64,000 nucleotides of DNA from Clarkia xantiana subsp. parviflora (GCA_036873135.1 JAPTYO010000001.1:26465774-26529773), one strand, 5' to 3'; positions 1-12,353 are shown, counted from the first letter of the stretch. A program made the numbers and translations. The notes: generated by a model from the letters alone, not told the origin.

Positions 1-140
1 TTCCGATCGAGAACTTCCCTTGAAGATCTTAAATCTACGAAAAGCATTGTAGGTATATGCCCCTAATTCCGCTGCGTAATTTGTTTACATGGCATGCGCC
101 TTGTTTTGTTTCCGTAGTATTTATCCTCTATAATCCTACA
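1..140 (+). mobile_element. 3' end of a copia-like LTR, cut by the window edge
   Basis: The stretch holds a TTCCGCTGCGTAATT block followed by a T-rich tail and ends in CCTACA at 140. The same arrangement (GGTATGTG, TTCCGCTGCGTAATT, T-rich tail, CAACA) closes the LTR at 61056-61663, so the two are probably related. Directly after 140 the minus-strand gypsy integrase frame begins, so the LTR interrupts that gene. The other end and the target duplication lie outside the window. Confidence 0.5.
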
Positions 141-1145
141 CATACTAACATCAGACTACGGTTGCGTCGGAATATGTAGAGGCATATATAACCCAGCATT
201 GGTCGAAGCCCCTTTTGATAGTTGGCAAACACGACAGTGAGCCACGAACTTAGCTACTTCCTTTCTCATCGAGGGTCAGTAATTAGACGCAGAAACAAGA
301 TGGAGAGTACGATCACGCCCAACATGATCCTCGTTATGTAGCTCTTGGATAATCTTTACACGAAGACTACAATCATGAATGCTCGGTTGGGTACCTCGAA
401 AGAGAAACCCATCCTCCATAACAAAATCGATATTCTCCCCTCCCTGAATCTTTGAAATCACGTCGGAAAAGAAGGGATCGTCGACATATTATTCAACAAA
501 GGATTCAAAACATGGTACCTGAAGACGCATCTCGGCAAGGAGACCATGGCGACGACTCAGGGCATCAACCACACGATTAGCAACCCCCGCTTTGTGTCTG
601 ATCACAAAAGTGAACTGTTGCAGATAAGAGAGCCAAGATGCATGTCTATGGGAGACCTTATCTTGACTGACAAGGTGCTTGAGGGAATCGTGGTCAATGT
701 AAAGAACAAACTCTTGCTGAAAGAGATAGTGACGACAATGTTTCACCGCTTGGACCGCAGCATAAAAATCGATATCGTACATGCTAAAACGAAGTTTAGT
801 GCGTGAGAGCTTCCCGCTGAAATAAGCCACTGGACGTCCAGACTAACTGAGGACATCGCCAATACCAATTTTGGAAGCATCACAGTGAAGATCAAAAGGT
901 TGGGTGAAATTCGGGAGCACCAAGATGGGAGCATAGGTTAATTTTTGTTTCACCTCATGGAATGCCGCATCAGCCTCAAGAGTCCAATGGAACTTCACGC
1001 CCTTCATACAATCAATGATAGGAGTCATAATACCACTGAAATGAGGTATAAAGCGGCGGTAAAAGTAAGCTAAACCGTGAAAGCTACGCACTTTTGTGAT
1101 TGACGTTGGTTGGGACCACTGCTCAATAGCGCTAATTTGGCTCAG
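141..1145 (-). pseudogene. Ty3/gypsy pol remnant (RT end, RNase H, integrase start)
   Basis: Read right to left on the minus strand, the frames give the end of reverse transcriptase (AIEQW, then VRSFHGLAYFYRRFIPHFS, about 1135-1030), the RNase H connection with FDLHCDAS (about 900), RNase H with YIDHDSLKHL and VVDALSRR (830-560), and the integrase zinc-binding start (QELHNEDHVGRDRT, 340-290, then CRVCQLSKGAS, 235-190). The order is normal for a chromovirus-like Ty3/gypsy pol. Frameshifts and stops separate the blocks, so it is dead. The integrase core is cut after SDVSM by the LTR at 1-140. The right edge near 1145 is where homology fades. Confidence 0.88.
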
Positions 1146-1618
1146 ATCAGCCCGGAACCCTTCACAAGAGAATTATTCAGGTCCGCCCGCATCAACCGGA
1201 TTCAGAATTAGCCGGTCCAGCACATAACCGGGAATGATAGTCCCGTTCTGGAAAAAAGGCTTTGCCATGAATGGGATTTTCGGCGTTTTCCTTGCTGGGA
1301 ATTACATTCCTGGAATGAACTAGCTAGCTTTGAATTAATTTGGTACATTATGCTGTTTTCGCAACTGTTTGTTTAAATATTGCTATTGAGGTGAAAATTC
1401 TTATAAAGCCTGTTTGAATGATCTAAACAATATAATCACCGCCCGTGGATATATCTATCTATCTACTGTGTGTTCTTGATTAATTGCATTTTACTTTGTA
1501 AACACAGCACATGTGAGGGCGCCATAAAACCAGCGTCATCTAACTAGCTCTTATCTTCTTCAGAATGCAAAGATGTTTAATAACATTGTATTAAGCTCTT
1601 CTGTTTTAATTACACACA
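1146..1618. other. Spacer downstream of the MYB gene
   Basis: No open frame, repeat terminus or RNA gene is recognisable. The stretch separates the gypsy remnant from the MYB stop codon and should contain the MYB 3' untranslated region, with no clear poly(A) signal seen. Confidence 0.4.
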
Positions 1619-3098
1619 CTAGACTGTCCATAAATCATCGATGAACCATTCATTGGTTAAGGACTCTTGGTGATAATAATAAGGGTTAGTTAAGAAACCT
1701 CCAGATAGCTCAAACATGTCCTCAAATGGCATGTCATGGTGTTGCAATTCAGGAACCCGGAAGCAGAGTCCTTCACCTTCGGATTCACTTTCAGCCCGAT
1801 TATCAACCGATGAAGATGAAGTCACAGCCGCGGTAGAATGATCATCTGACACAGTCTCTCGCGAAGACGATAAACTCTTGTCGATGTTGTGCTGATTTGT
1901 TTTTTCAAGAGTTACTACTGCAGGTGCAGCTCCAGACATCTTAGGACGCTGTTCTTGGTCGTAATTTGGTTTATTATCAGAAGAAGAATTGGTTCGTTTC
2001 TTCAAGTAAGTGTTCCACACATTCTTTATCTCATTGTCCGTCCTCCCTGGAAGTTTAGCTGCAATGCTGGACCATCTGTGATTAATCAAGCAAAACTCAA
2101 TGTCAATTTCAATAACTAATTACATCAACCTATTTCGTAATTAATACTTAATATGTTACCACTGTGTGATCTTATTACTTATTTTTGTAGACGTTACTTG
2201 ATAGTTACTTATGTTTTAATACGTTAGTAAATAGTTAATTGTTCATCTAATTTTCTATTAAATGTTAATGTAACAATACCATGCAAGAAAAAAAAAATGA
2301 CGTGTTGGTAAAAAAAAAACATATAATTTTAATCACATTCATGTATTTTTCGATAAGCTAATTGTGTTTTTTTTTTTTTTTTTTTGCCAACAATTGTGTT
2401 CTTCTAATATATTTTTCTTTTCTAAAAATTGAACTCAACTGATGCCGTCAGTTTTGAAAGAAAAATAAAAACTTGAAGAACATGATGTCATCAATGATGA
2501 AAACACTAAAAATATATATGAAAGATTGTTTTTTCATCCGCTAAATCTAATTTTTATCTACCCAATTAGTCAATGTAAAGTTTTAAAACGTAACTAAATA
2601 ACTCAACGGTTCAAACCAAATAGTAAGTTTGACAAATATATATGAGGAACCAAATAAATATATATCTAATGAATGAAGAAGCTATATATATATATATATA
2701 AAACTTACTTATTTCCCAGAAGTTTATGCCATTTGATGATGACATTCTCCTCATCTCTGGTGAAATCTCCATGCCTAATGTTGGGCCTCAGATAATTCAT
2801 CCATCGAAGTCTGCAACTCTTTCCTGATCTAACCAGCCCTACACACCAAAACATATGTGATTAATTAGCTAGCTAGGATCTCTAACTAATAATAAAAAGC
2901 AATTATGGTAAATGAATATTAATAATTATATATACCAGCAGCTTTTGGCATCTGATTCCAGTTCCAAATACCGTATCGGTGAATATAAGCAATCAGTTTC
3001 CCATCTTCTTCTTCACTCCATGCTCCCTTCTTTAACAACTGATCCACTCTGTTGTTGTCTTCATTAACACTAATAATATTGACTGGAGGCCTCACCAT
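1619..3098 (-). CDS. R2R3-MYB transcription factor, three exons
   Basis: Exons at 3098-2936, 2838-2709 and 2075-1619 join to 750 nt (249 residues plus stop). Introns start GTATAT and GTAAGT and end TAG and CAG. The 130-nt second exon and the phases are those of most plant R2R3-MYB genes. R2 (about residues 28-78) runs from [10 protein letters not shown] to [14 protein letters not shown]3 (about 79-131) carries [23 protein letters not shown] split over several stretches. The tail is acidic and Ser-rich and ends in [10 protein letters not shown]. The product should bind DNA in the nucleus. The bHLH-interaction signature in R3 is not met (Asn where the first Leu should be). The start at 3098 is the first ATG, in AAAATGG context. 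R3 most resembles subgroup 2-like MYBs (MYB13/14/15), but the tail motif of that group was not seen, so no symbol is given. Oddities: a long N-terminus before R2, and Ser where R2 usually has Cys (RSGKSC). Confidence 0.92.
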
Positions 3099-3168
3099 TT
3101 TTCTGACCAACACGCTTTAATTTCTCTCTCTTTCTTTCTCAGCTACGGTACACTCACGGACCTTCTGC

Positions 3169-3177
3169 ATTTATATA
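3169..3177 (-). promoter_or_regulatory. Probable TATA box of the MYB gene
   Basis: TATATAAAT on the minus strand lies about 72 bp upstream of the MYB ATG. That fits transcription starting some 40 bp before the start codon. A CT-rich run (3121-3140, GA-rich on the coding strand) lies between. Confidence 0.6.
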
Positions 3178-3179
3178 CA

Positions 3180-3924
3180 GACCTCACCATGTGCATATAA
3201 GTCATAATCAATGGGGTTTGTCTTTATTTTATTTCTAATATATATATATATATAATTAAGATGCTACTCCATTATATCCACTAGCATTATCCTCTTTTAA
3301 TTGTAATCCTTGTATATACAAACAAACTTGAGGAAATTTTCTAAGAAAAATATATATATATAGTCGAGTTTATTAAGATTTAAACAATAATCAAATTTTC
3401 AAAAAATTATTGAAAATTTTATAGGATTAGTTATTAGCCAGTGTATTATACCTAATTTTTTTTCCTAACCATAAAAAAATGTAAATGGGAGATATATCCC
3501 CTCTAGGATGAGGACAATTCTCATGTTGATATTAATATTTATATTGGTATATAAAAAGACGGTACTCCCCCTTCGCAAAAAATAAACAAATAATAATGAT
3601 AAGATGCTACTCCATTGTGTCATCGGGGTATTGCGTCAAATCATTATTTAACTGATAATTAATATATAATCTATAAAAGAACATGATTGAATGGTTTTAT
3701 AAATTAAAAACTAAGTTCATAATTTCACTCTAGTCCTAATGGCTTAGGAATGGGTTGAAGGGTCAACTGTAGATTGATCCATTTTTTTACGTGTCATGTA
3801 TATTAAATATCTGAAATCTAAAATATAGTAGTAGATTGACCAAATTATTCACTGTGTAAAACTACATGAGATTGTGATGTTTGTGAGTAGAAAATGCCTT
3901 TATCGTCGATGATAACACATCTCA
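3180..3924. other. AT-rich MYB upstream region
   Basis: Mostly AT-rich DNA with short TA runs (3239-3256, 3348-3361). No reading frame or transposon end was recognised. It is the likely distal promoter of the MYB gene. Confidence 0.4.
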
Positions 3925-3934
3925 TTAAATAAAT

Positions 3935-4738
3935 GGTTTATAGGTTTTGGTCTGACATATTTGCTCATTTTTTTTATATCATATGTTTGGTTTTACCTAT
4001 TTTTTGTACTATATTTGCTAATTGTATACTTTTGATCTGACCGTTAGGTCACATTCAGTTTAACCGTTAAATAGTCACGTGACTTGCACATGCCTAACCC
4101 CAAATTTTTATTTTATTTGTTTAGTCCTCAAATTTATTGTCATAACTTTTTATTTTTGGAATTCAACCCTTAAACATTTTCAATTACACCCTAGGACTAA
4201 ATTGACCAACCATGGTCCGACCCATAACTAGGTTGGACCTTGGCTAGGTCGTCGGACCCGAGTGACCCTAAGTATGGTCCGACCAAGCCTTGGGGCGGAC
4301 CATTGCTAAGTAAATTTAGGGTCTAATTGACCCAATTGGACTCTAATGCTAAATTGACCTAACCATTGTCCAACCCATATGGCTAGGTCGTAGGTTGGAC
4401 AATGGTTAGGGTCACACGTGTCCGGCGACCCTAGCCATGGGTCGGACCATGACGAGGTCAATTTAGTCCTAGGGTGCGTTTGAAAATGTTTGAGGACTAA
4501 ATTGTAAAAATAAAATATTAGGACAATAAATTTGAGAACTAAACTTAACAAAATAAAAATGTAGGGCAGGGCATGTGCAAGTCACGTGACTATTTAACAG
4601 CCAAACTGACGGTCAACTAACGGTCGGATCAAAAGTATACAATTAGCAAACTTATGGTACAAAAAATAAGCAAAATTAAATATGTGGTACCAAAAGCCAA
4701 AAGTGAGCAAATATGTGGTACTAAAAATCTATAAACCC
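3935..4738. mobile_element. Long-TIR foldback element (MULE-like), 804 bp
   Basis: The left half (GGTTTATAG inward) and the right half (ending CTATAAACCC) are inverted copies over most of their length. Shared inverted blocks include TTTGCTAATTGTATACTTT, TAAATAGTCACGTGACTTGC and the GGTCCGACCCAT motifs near the centre. The element is flanked by TTAAATAAAT at 3925-3934 and 4739-4748, a 10-bp direct repeat. Long TIRs with a 9-10 bp target duplication fit Mutator-like elements. No transposase frame is present, so it is non-autonomous. Confidence 0.85.
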
Positions 4739-4748
4739 TTAAATAAAT

Positions 4749-5253
4749 ATATAGATTATGAAACAACAAATAAGAAAACAATTTAAAGTTGAAACATCTT
4801 ATTAAGAACAAAATTGAGACAATTGAACCAAAGTCCGTGATATGTGAAGTAGAGAGAAACTAGTATAAACCCATTGTTCAAGTATCATTTATAAGTTGAA
4901 TTTATAAAAAAGTTAAATACACAGAATAAATAAATAAATTACATTTATTGTATTATTATACTTATCATCGAAATCTATGATTAGCATATAGATTATTTAA
5001 AATGGACCATCCACATTATACAACACAACAACTATCAATTCTTTATAAGAGCGAAATTCAAGAACATTACGACGAAAGCGGGCAACTTGCAACGTATTAT
5101 ATTAAATGCATCCAGCAAATCTATCAATGCCAGGGTAGACAACAACTGCTTTTTGATGATGCAAGCTTTTTTTGTGACGTTACCAAAATGGTTTTAAATT
5201 CAATTAATTTTTTAGCACACAAGTTGGCTATCCATGTAAATTTCCCCCTTCTA

Positions 5254-5258
<5 letters not shown>
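4749..5258. other. AT-rich spacer with an unrecognised short ORF
   Basis: The stretch contains an 85-codon plus-strand frame (5002-5259) with no recognisable domain. Composition is AT-rich and the frame runs into a TA microsatellite, so it is not called as a gene. Confidence 0.3.

Positions 5259-5344
<86 letters not shown>
5259..5344. repeat. (AT)n microsatellite
   Basis: Uninterrupted alternating AT over about 85 bp, directly visible. Confidence 0.98.
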
Positions 5345-5346
<2 letters not shown>

Positions 5347-5614
5347 TATAAAAAAAAAAGGATGATACTCATATCCCATAACAATATAAAGTTAGTCAGT
5401 TAATAACAATATTTTTTTTTAAGTTTTAGAATCGAAAGTCCTCCTCCAATCCATCTTATAACTATATATATGATTTAACAATAATATGTTATATTTAGGT
5501 TTGAGTTTTAAAAATAAAAAATATATATAATTAGTATTTTACTCTCACAAATTGATACGCAAGTAAAATTTAAAACATATTATAAGTGCTCATCTCTAGC
5601 TCCTGAAAACTCAT
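5345..5614. other. AT-rich spacer
   Basis: No reading frame or repeat terminus was recognised. It ends at the target duplication of the hAT element. Confidence 0.35.
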
Positions 5615-5622
5615 ATGATACC

Positions 5623-7818
5623 TAGGGGTGAAACCGGTCCGGTCGGTCCGGATATTCGCTTTATTCGGTCGGAGACCGTTATTTTCGGTCCGGATATTTT
5701 CAGCAAAAAAAACCAACCAAAAATCCGTTTAGCTAAAAATAAACCATCCAAAATGAATACGAATTTTCGGTCTGGACTTTCGGTTTTAAACCGAAAATCC
5801 GAAAATTAACTTATACAAAATTAAAACTACATAACATAATCATATTTATCCGAAAATCCATAACAACAAAGTCGATAAGACTTCATCCAAGAACAAAACC
5901 CAACTCCATCCAGAAACAAAACCCAACTAATTATAATCCTTCTAAGACTTCATCCTTAGAAAAAAAAAAAAAAAAACCCAACTAAATAATCCTTCTTGCA
6001 AAAGTGAACAGGACGTCCATTTCAGCTGCCAATGCCACACTCAATGCCAAGTTTTGCCAACAAGAAACCTAAAAAAGCAGAAACTTATTTACTCAGAAAT
6101 TACATGTTGTCTAAATCCACAAAATTACTACACAAAAACTTGGTGGTTTAGCAGAGGGTGCATCAACTGATGCTGCTCCTGCAAGTGCCTCAACAGTAGG
6201 CTGGAAAGAAATTGAATTAGTACAATATGTAAAATCATCTTACTGAAAGTGAAAGCCAAACTAAAATGAGAGACTGTCAGTTGATTGGTGGAAAATAAAG
6301 AGTTCAAATTGATTACTACCGAGAACAGAGAAGAATCCTGAATTAGCGATTGTCATTAGTCATTACCTTGTCAGCTTTCTCAATAGATGATCCTGCAAGT
6401 GCCTCAACAGTAGGCTGGAAAAAACTTAATTAGTACAATATGTAAAATCATCTTAATGAAAGTGTAAGCCTAACTGAAATAAGAGACTATTAGTTGATTA
6501 GTGGAAAAAAAAAAGAGTTCAAATTGAATACTGTCTACTATAAAAACAACCTACTAAGAATAGAGAAGAACCCTAGTGAATTAGCAATAGTCATTATCTT
6601 ATCTGAGACTTGTACAGGTTTCTCAGTAGATGCTCCTGCAAGTGCCTCAACCATATCCTAGAAAGACACATAATTAGTAAATTAAGTAAGATCAACTTAA
6701 TCTTGAATGCAAATGAAATACTCCAACTCCAACACCTAAAATATAAGTATCAACCTATCTTTTCATGAATGAGACCAAGACAAATAACCCAATTTAAGTT
6801 ACAAGTTGCAACTGAACTTTGATTAGAGTCTTAATTGATATCATACTTGACCATTCTAATAACTATTATTAGATTAAGCCCAATCTATTAGAACTGAGAT
6901 ATAAACAGTTAGTGTGCGATGAATCTAAGCAATTCAGTATTAGTCCAAATGATTAAGAATCAACATTGATTAATTTCAGTTGATTTGTGGCAAAGAAAAA
7001 TCCAAACTTTATTACGTTTACATCCTACTGAGAATAGAACAGAACCTTAATGAAGTATCAACTATCATTACCTTGTCTGAGACTTGCACAACTTGGACAG
7101 AAGATGCTCCTGCTTGTGTCTTAGCCATAGTCTGAAATGAAAATGAATTAGTACTTTGATAATCATAGATTAAACAGAACTGAAACCTGCTTGTGCCTTG
7201 TCAATGATTTATTACTAAAATTACCTTGTCAGGCTCAGAGACTCGAAAAGCATTAACTTTGACAGCCTCGGCCATAGTCACCTTCTGGAACGCCTTGATA
7301 AATTAGACCCCAAATTGAAATCGAATAGAGGGAGTAGGAAGATGATGCAGAAAGCCTCGTCTCCATGATGCCTTAAATAGAATAATATTGAAATCTGAAT
7401 CGTTATTCACAATCGAAAATCGCAAACGGAGAGAAATTAATTACCTGTAGTCTGTAGAAGATTGAAGAAACGGAGACTCTTCGACCTTCGTATCCTCCAG
7501 CCTTCTTTGTTATCTCCAAGGGCTTAATTAATTATTATCTCCAAAGGATAAAGTTAAAGTAGGTGTAGCGTGCAGGAGCAATTAGCTGTCATTACTAATA
7601 TATTAATTATTAATAATCAATTTAATATATATATATTTCGGTCGGTTCGGTCTCCATGGTTTTTTTAATATGAGGACCGGACCGAACCGAAAAACCGAAT
7701 TATATAATAAAAATCCGACCATGCACCGAACCGTGTATTAACGGTTCGGTTTTTTCGGGTCGGTCTGGTTCGGTTTTGGCCGGTTTTTCGGTTTGGGCGG
7801 TTTTTGGTTTCAGCCCTA
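5623..7818. mobile_element. Non-autonomous hAT element, 2.2 kb
   Basis: Ends are TAGGGGTGAAACC and GGTTTCAGCCCTA, near-perfect 13-bp inverted repeats. ATGATACC flanks both sides (5615-5622 and 7819-7826), the 8-bp duplication expected of hAT transposases. Both ends are packed with GGTCCGG and TTCGGT-type subterminal motifs in inverted orientation. No transposase is encoded. The inside carries a small multi-exon frame on the minus strand (6111-7275). A second, 566-bp member with the same termini sits at 12887-13452. Confidence 0.93.
6111..7275 (-). CDS. Five-exon mini-gene of repeated peptides inside the hAT element
   Basis: Five exon-like blocks on the minus strand, all in phase 0 and joining to 309 nt (102 codons plus stop): 7275-7225 (starts ATG), 7131-7072, 6657-6598, 6414-6367, 6200-6111. 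All four acceptors are CAG or TAG, and three of four donors are GTAAT-type. The third donor reads AT instead of GT. Blocks two to five encode variants of one peptide: an Ala-rich VEALAGAS core, in several blocks followed by VQVSDK. The exons arose by duplication together with flanking intron DNA, because intron stretches are also repeated. No family was recognised. It may be a captured and amplified host gene piece or an element-encoded small protein. Expression is unknown, and the broken donor could end it early. Confidence 0.5.
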
Positions 7819-7826
7819 ATGATACC

Positions 7827-9055
7827 CCGCTGCCCCACGTGGATTTATATGAAAAAAAATCTTCAAAATTGGTAATTTGAAGTAATAACAAGAAAATGAA
7901 TGCTATCATACATATGATATACATGAGGCAAATATGCATTTCAAAATAACAAGACACGGTTGTGGAAAAAAAGAAAAATAATGTGAGGTTGACATGATTA
8001 TTAGGACATCCTTAAAATATTCTTAATTGCTACCCATATTTAGTTTTTAGACTTTGTCTTTCCAACTAATATAGATAGGGCAGGTCAACACAGTCTATAA
8101 ATGGGAAACCGAATGCTTTTAATGGTTTTAGCCCAAAAAAATATATACACTAGTGGTGACCATCTATCGGTATTAAATATTATTTGAATATGATGATGGA
8201 ATCGAGTGAAAGAGGCATGAAACGTGTACGGTTTGGATGTAGTTCCAAGTGTTATTTATTAAATTAAAATTATATTTATTGGTCAGCACCTCTTATTTTA
8301 AGCCAAAACAACGCGTCCCTTGAAAGAGAAGTTTCAAGTCAAAAAAAGTATCGGTCAAATAGATGGAGAATAGTGCACGTGCTAATTACTAGTAGCTAAC
8401 TATAAGTTGTCGTATTCGTCAATAATACGAGCGAACTGCGAAGTCAGTGTCATGGGGGAATGCATGCGCACCACTACTGACTGATTTACGTAAACATTAG
8501 TAATTAAGCAAAACTACTTGTTAATGGATTCATATATCGCGCAGTGTACAATCCTTATTAGTAAATGAAATTCGAACTCGGCTGAAAATAACGTGGTTTA
8601 AAGATTAAAGCAATTATTATTATGTAAAAAAGTATATTCAAGTGGAAAGTTGTTTGTCTTGTATAATAATGAAGGAAACAAAAATAAATATTCAAGTGGG
8701 AACATCAATATTGATTAGTTCTGATAACTACAAAAATAAGTCTTAGTCGTTATATATTAATTTATATGAGTATCGTTTTATCATTTAACAAGAAATAATA
8801 GTTTTATATTCTCTCAAATTCTTAAAAAAAAAAAAAAAAAAAAAAAATCGTGACTAACCCTTTATCTTATACGAACTGATAGCGAAAACTGTTTTAGAAT
8901 CTAGCATGTAAGAAAGGTACTCCAGAAAGCTATTGTCTCTGTGACAATAAATACAAGGAAATTGTCTTGGTTGGAACGACCACGGTTGACCGAAAAACTA
9001 CATGTGCATTATTGCACGGCTTAATTAGTGGAAATTCATACAACTAGCTCTAAAA
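7827..9055. other. AT-rich spacer
   Basis: No coding frame or element end was recognised. It includes a long poly(A)/poly(T)-type run near 8825-8848. It ends where the first Helitron begins. Confidence 0.35.
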
Positions 9056-9761
9056 TCTACTATCTACTATATTATATTAATTCGGTACCGGAAGCCCTCT
9101 GACTGACATGTGGGCGGTTCGTACAGTCAGCGTTTCCTAATTTAATCGACATTTAATTGGAGATCTATAAATTTAGACATAAAATATTGATTGATTGTAA
9201 ATTAAGAAGTATTTTTATCTCCTATTTTGGTCTCTACGCAATTTAAAGAAACAAATTAATTAAAAGTTTCCTTTTAAATAGTAAATCTATACAGTTGGGT
9301 TCCGGAAGACCATAAGCCACCACGTAAGCACAATAATATTTTCAACCTAATAATTACTTTAGGTAATATCATCCGTTCTTAGCAATTTTACTTCTTTGGC
9401 GATTTTAGAAACTATACAAGACTAACCTAATATTAATAATATTACTTTAGTTAGTCTTACTTATGTGCCGCTTTTTTTGCCAATTAATTATGACAAAAAA
9501 AAATTATTCATTAATTAAATTTAATTCATTCTAAAATTAGTTATTCAATTTCAATCTATCAAAAAATTAACGTAGGGTTAGTTTAGGAAAACTCCCTATA
9601 GCCGCCACCAAAGTTTCTTTCCATATATATTATATATATAATTCAATTCGTTATAATTAATATATTAAGAGAAAAATATATATATATTCATGAATGTTCC
9701 AAAATTGTCTTTCCATATTATACATTTTAAAATATTCATGTAATATATGTATATACATTAT

Positions 9762-9802
<41 letters not shown>

Positions 9803-11818
9803 CCTAAATTAATTTTGTATACGCTGCCTACGTTGTGTAACCTCTCAGACTGAAGCAATATCTAAATTCCTAAATAATTTAGATGCACGTTCATGCAATT
9901 TATTTTATCATGTTTCCATGTGTATACTAGCTACGTACTTTCACAGGATGATGAAGACCACTATAATGGAGATGGCGGCAGCAACGACTATCTTCAGCTG
10001 GACATAGCTCTCGGTAGCAAGTTGGCAGACGGCAAGTAGCCATTATTATAGGGACAAACATGGAACTAGGCGGACCGTACTGGTATGAACCAGTGGCAAC
10101 TGGCAATGAATAGTAAAACATGATTTTTTTTGTTTGCAAAACTTCTCGACTCCTTATTGTTTCTTATTATTCTTTTTAAGATCGTCTCTCTTCCAAGACC
10201 GGGACTTTTTATCCTTTGACTGATCTTTGTATGCATAATCTTAATATACCTATATCTATAATTTATAGCGTGGTTTTTTTTTTATTCTATTTAGGTTGAA
10301 AGCGAGGATATAAGATTTATTACAACTTAACGAAAATAAAGAATGAGAAGAAGATGATGAGAAATTAAATAAGAGAATAGATATGCGTATGGTGAGAGAA
10401 GAAACGTGTGGCTTCAACTGCAGGTGAAAATGATGTAACATTTAAGATTTAGAGTAATTACACTAACCTCAACTATAAAGCGTGCTTTTTATAGCTGCTT
10501 AAAAAAATTAAATGTGGCTTCAAAATATATTTTTATTTTATTTTAACAAAGGTACTCTTTTTCCTTTTCAATTGGTTGATCATTTTTATATTATTGTAAG
10601 TGCAGCTAAACTTCTCAAATCTCATGGCTACGTTGATGATTACCATCTCCATAAAAAAGAGTTAAGTAGAGGTAATAACTCATTTTTTTTTAATTTCTCT
10701 CATTTTCGCTTAGGTATCTTATTTATTTGCTTTCAATACTTTTTTTTTCTTTGGAGGACTTTACTTTCACTCATTATTTTTTATGTAATAACTCTACTTA
10801 ATGTTATAATTTTATGGTTCTTAATTTTTTTTAATCAATGCTTAAAATAAAATTATGTTGAAAGGCTACTGCACTTACAGGTGTAAGGACAACTAATAAA
10901 AAGACATATACTTAAACTCTGACTACTCAGTAATAAGGTATCACAACTAATATTTAATTTCACCTTCATTATATATATATTTTTTTGCCATAACCTTCAT
11001 TATATTATTCAACTGATCAAGTAATGAAAGAAATTATTTAGAATAAAAAATAAAATTCTATATTCCTCTTCTATTTGTATACATTCGTTGAATTTGCATG
11101 TTTTTAGCTTTAATTATTTGACTTAATTATTTCTCTTAGAGATAACTAAAAAAATAAGTGTTCATGTTATATTTTATCATCACAAACTATTAAAGGTCGA
11201 TATATTATTAATCTTATTGGTATCATATAAGAAAAATATTTAAGTTATTATATTGCCAATTTATTTAATTGTAAAATTATTTTAAGCTATACTCAATACC
11301 TGCCTCTAAAACCATATTCATTTTTAAAGTATTTGTTAATAATATTTATATGTAAAACAATAAATAATTATTAAACATAAATAAACCTAAAAAATCATAT
11401 AAACTAATGACACTCATGATGTATTAATTATTCACCCTAAAAATTGCATCGTAGGAAAAAGGAATGCATTGAATTCCCTTATAAATATATAAAAATCCTC
11501 AAATTATTTTTATTTTTTAAATACAATTTCAACTATTTTATTTTTAAAATATTTTTAACACTAAACACAATTTTATCAACTCTTTTTCTATTATATTAGT
11601 TATAGTCTTATAAAAATGATTTATAATGTCTATATGAGATTTTTCAAATAATAATAATCAGTGTTAAATAATTTGATTAAACTAATGCATTAATATTAAT
11701 TAATTTATATCAAAAAAATATATTATATTTTTCAAATAACATTGCATATTCAAAAAATTAAGATAGTTTAAATTTTATTTGGATATTTCCCGCGCGGTGC
11801 GCGGGATTAGTGGCTAGT
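9056..11818 (+). mobile_element. Helitron 1, non-autonomous
   Basis: The 3' end shows the Helitron hallmark: an 8-bp stem hairpin CCCGCGCGGTGCGCGGG shortly before GGCTAG, followed by T at 11819. The 5' end starts TCTACTAT just after an A (9055; a second TC at 9063 is equally possible). Its first 250 bp are repeated at 11819-12090. No Rep/helicase frame is present. Around 9950-10043 a plus-strand stretch preceded by CACAG reads as an exon-like acidic frame ending in ADGK and a stop, a possible captured exon. A TA microsatellite lies at about 9767-9798. The rest is AT-rich. Confidence 0.75.
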
Positions 11819-12353
11819 ATTATATTAATTCGGCATCGGAAGCTTTTGGCCGACACGTGGACAGTCCACGTAGTCACCGTTTCCTAATTTAATCGTAATT
11901 TAATAGGGGTTCTCTAAATTTAGATACATAATATTGATTAGTTGAAAATTAAGAATTTTTATCTCCCAATTTGGTCTCTACGCAATTTAAGGAAACAAAT
12001 TAATTAAAAGTTTCCTTTTAAATTCATTATCTATAAAGTTTGGTTCCGGAATATCATAGGCCGCCACGTAAGCAGTATATATACGGAATAAAATAATCTA
12101 AATTTATACTATATATTATACTTATAGATTAGTGTATATAATGATGAATTAAAATTATCTCTACGTTTGTTAACTAACAACAATCGATAATATTGCAATA
12201 AAAAAAATCCATAATAACATTAATAAATTAGACGTTCGTTAGCATTTTAACTTAACAAATAAATAAATAAAATTATAAATAATTACATTTGTAGCAAATT
12301 CGAATATATGTATCATCTAGCGTTGACTAATTACACAATTAAAATATATAACT

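Noticed and set aside
5002..5259. 85-codon plus-strand open frame
   Set aside because: No recognisable domain, no splice or promoter context, and it runs into an AT microsatellite.
10512..10850. 112-codon plus-strand frame rich in Phe and Leu
   Set aside because: Composition follows T-rich DNA. No domain was seen, and it lies inside a Helitron.
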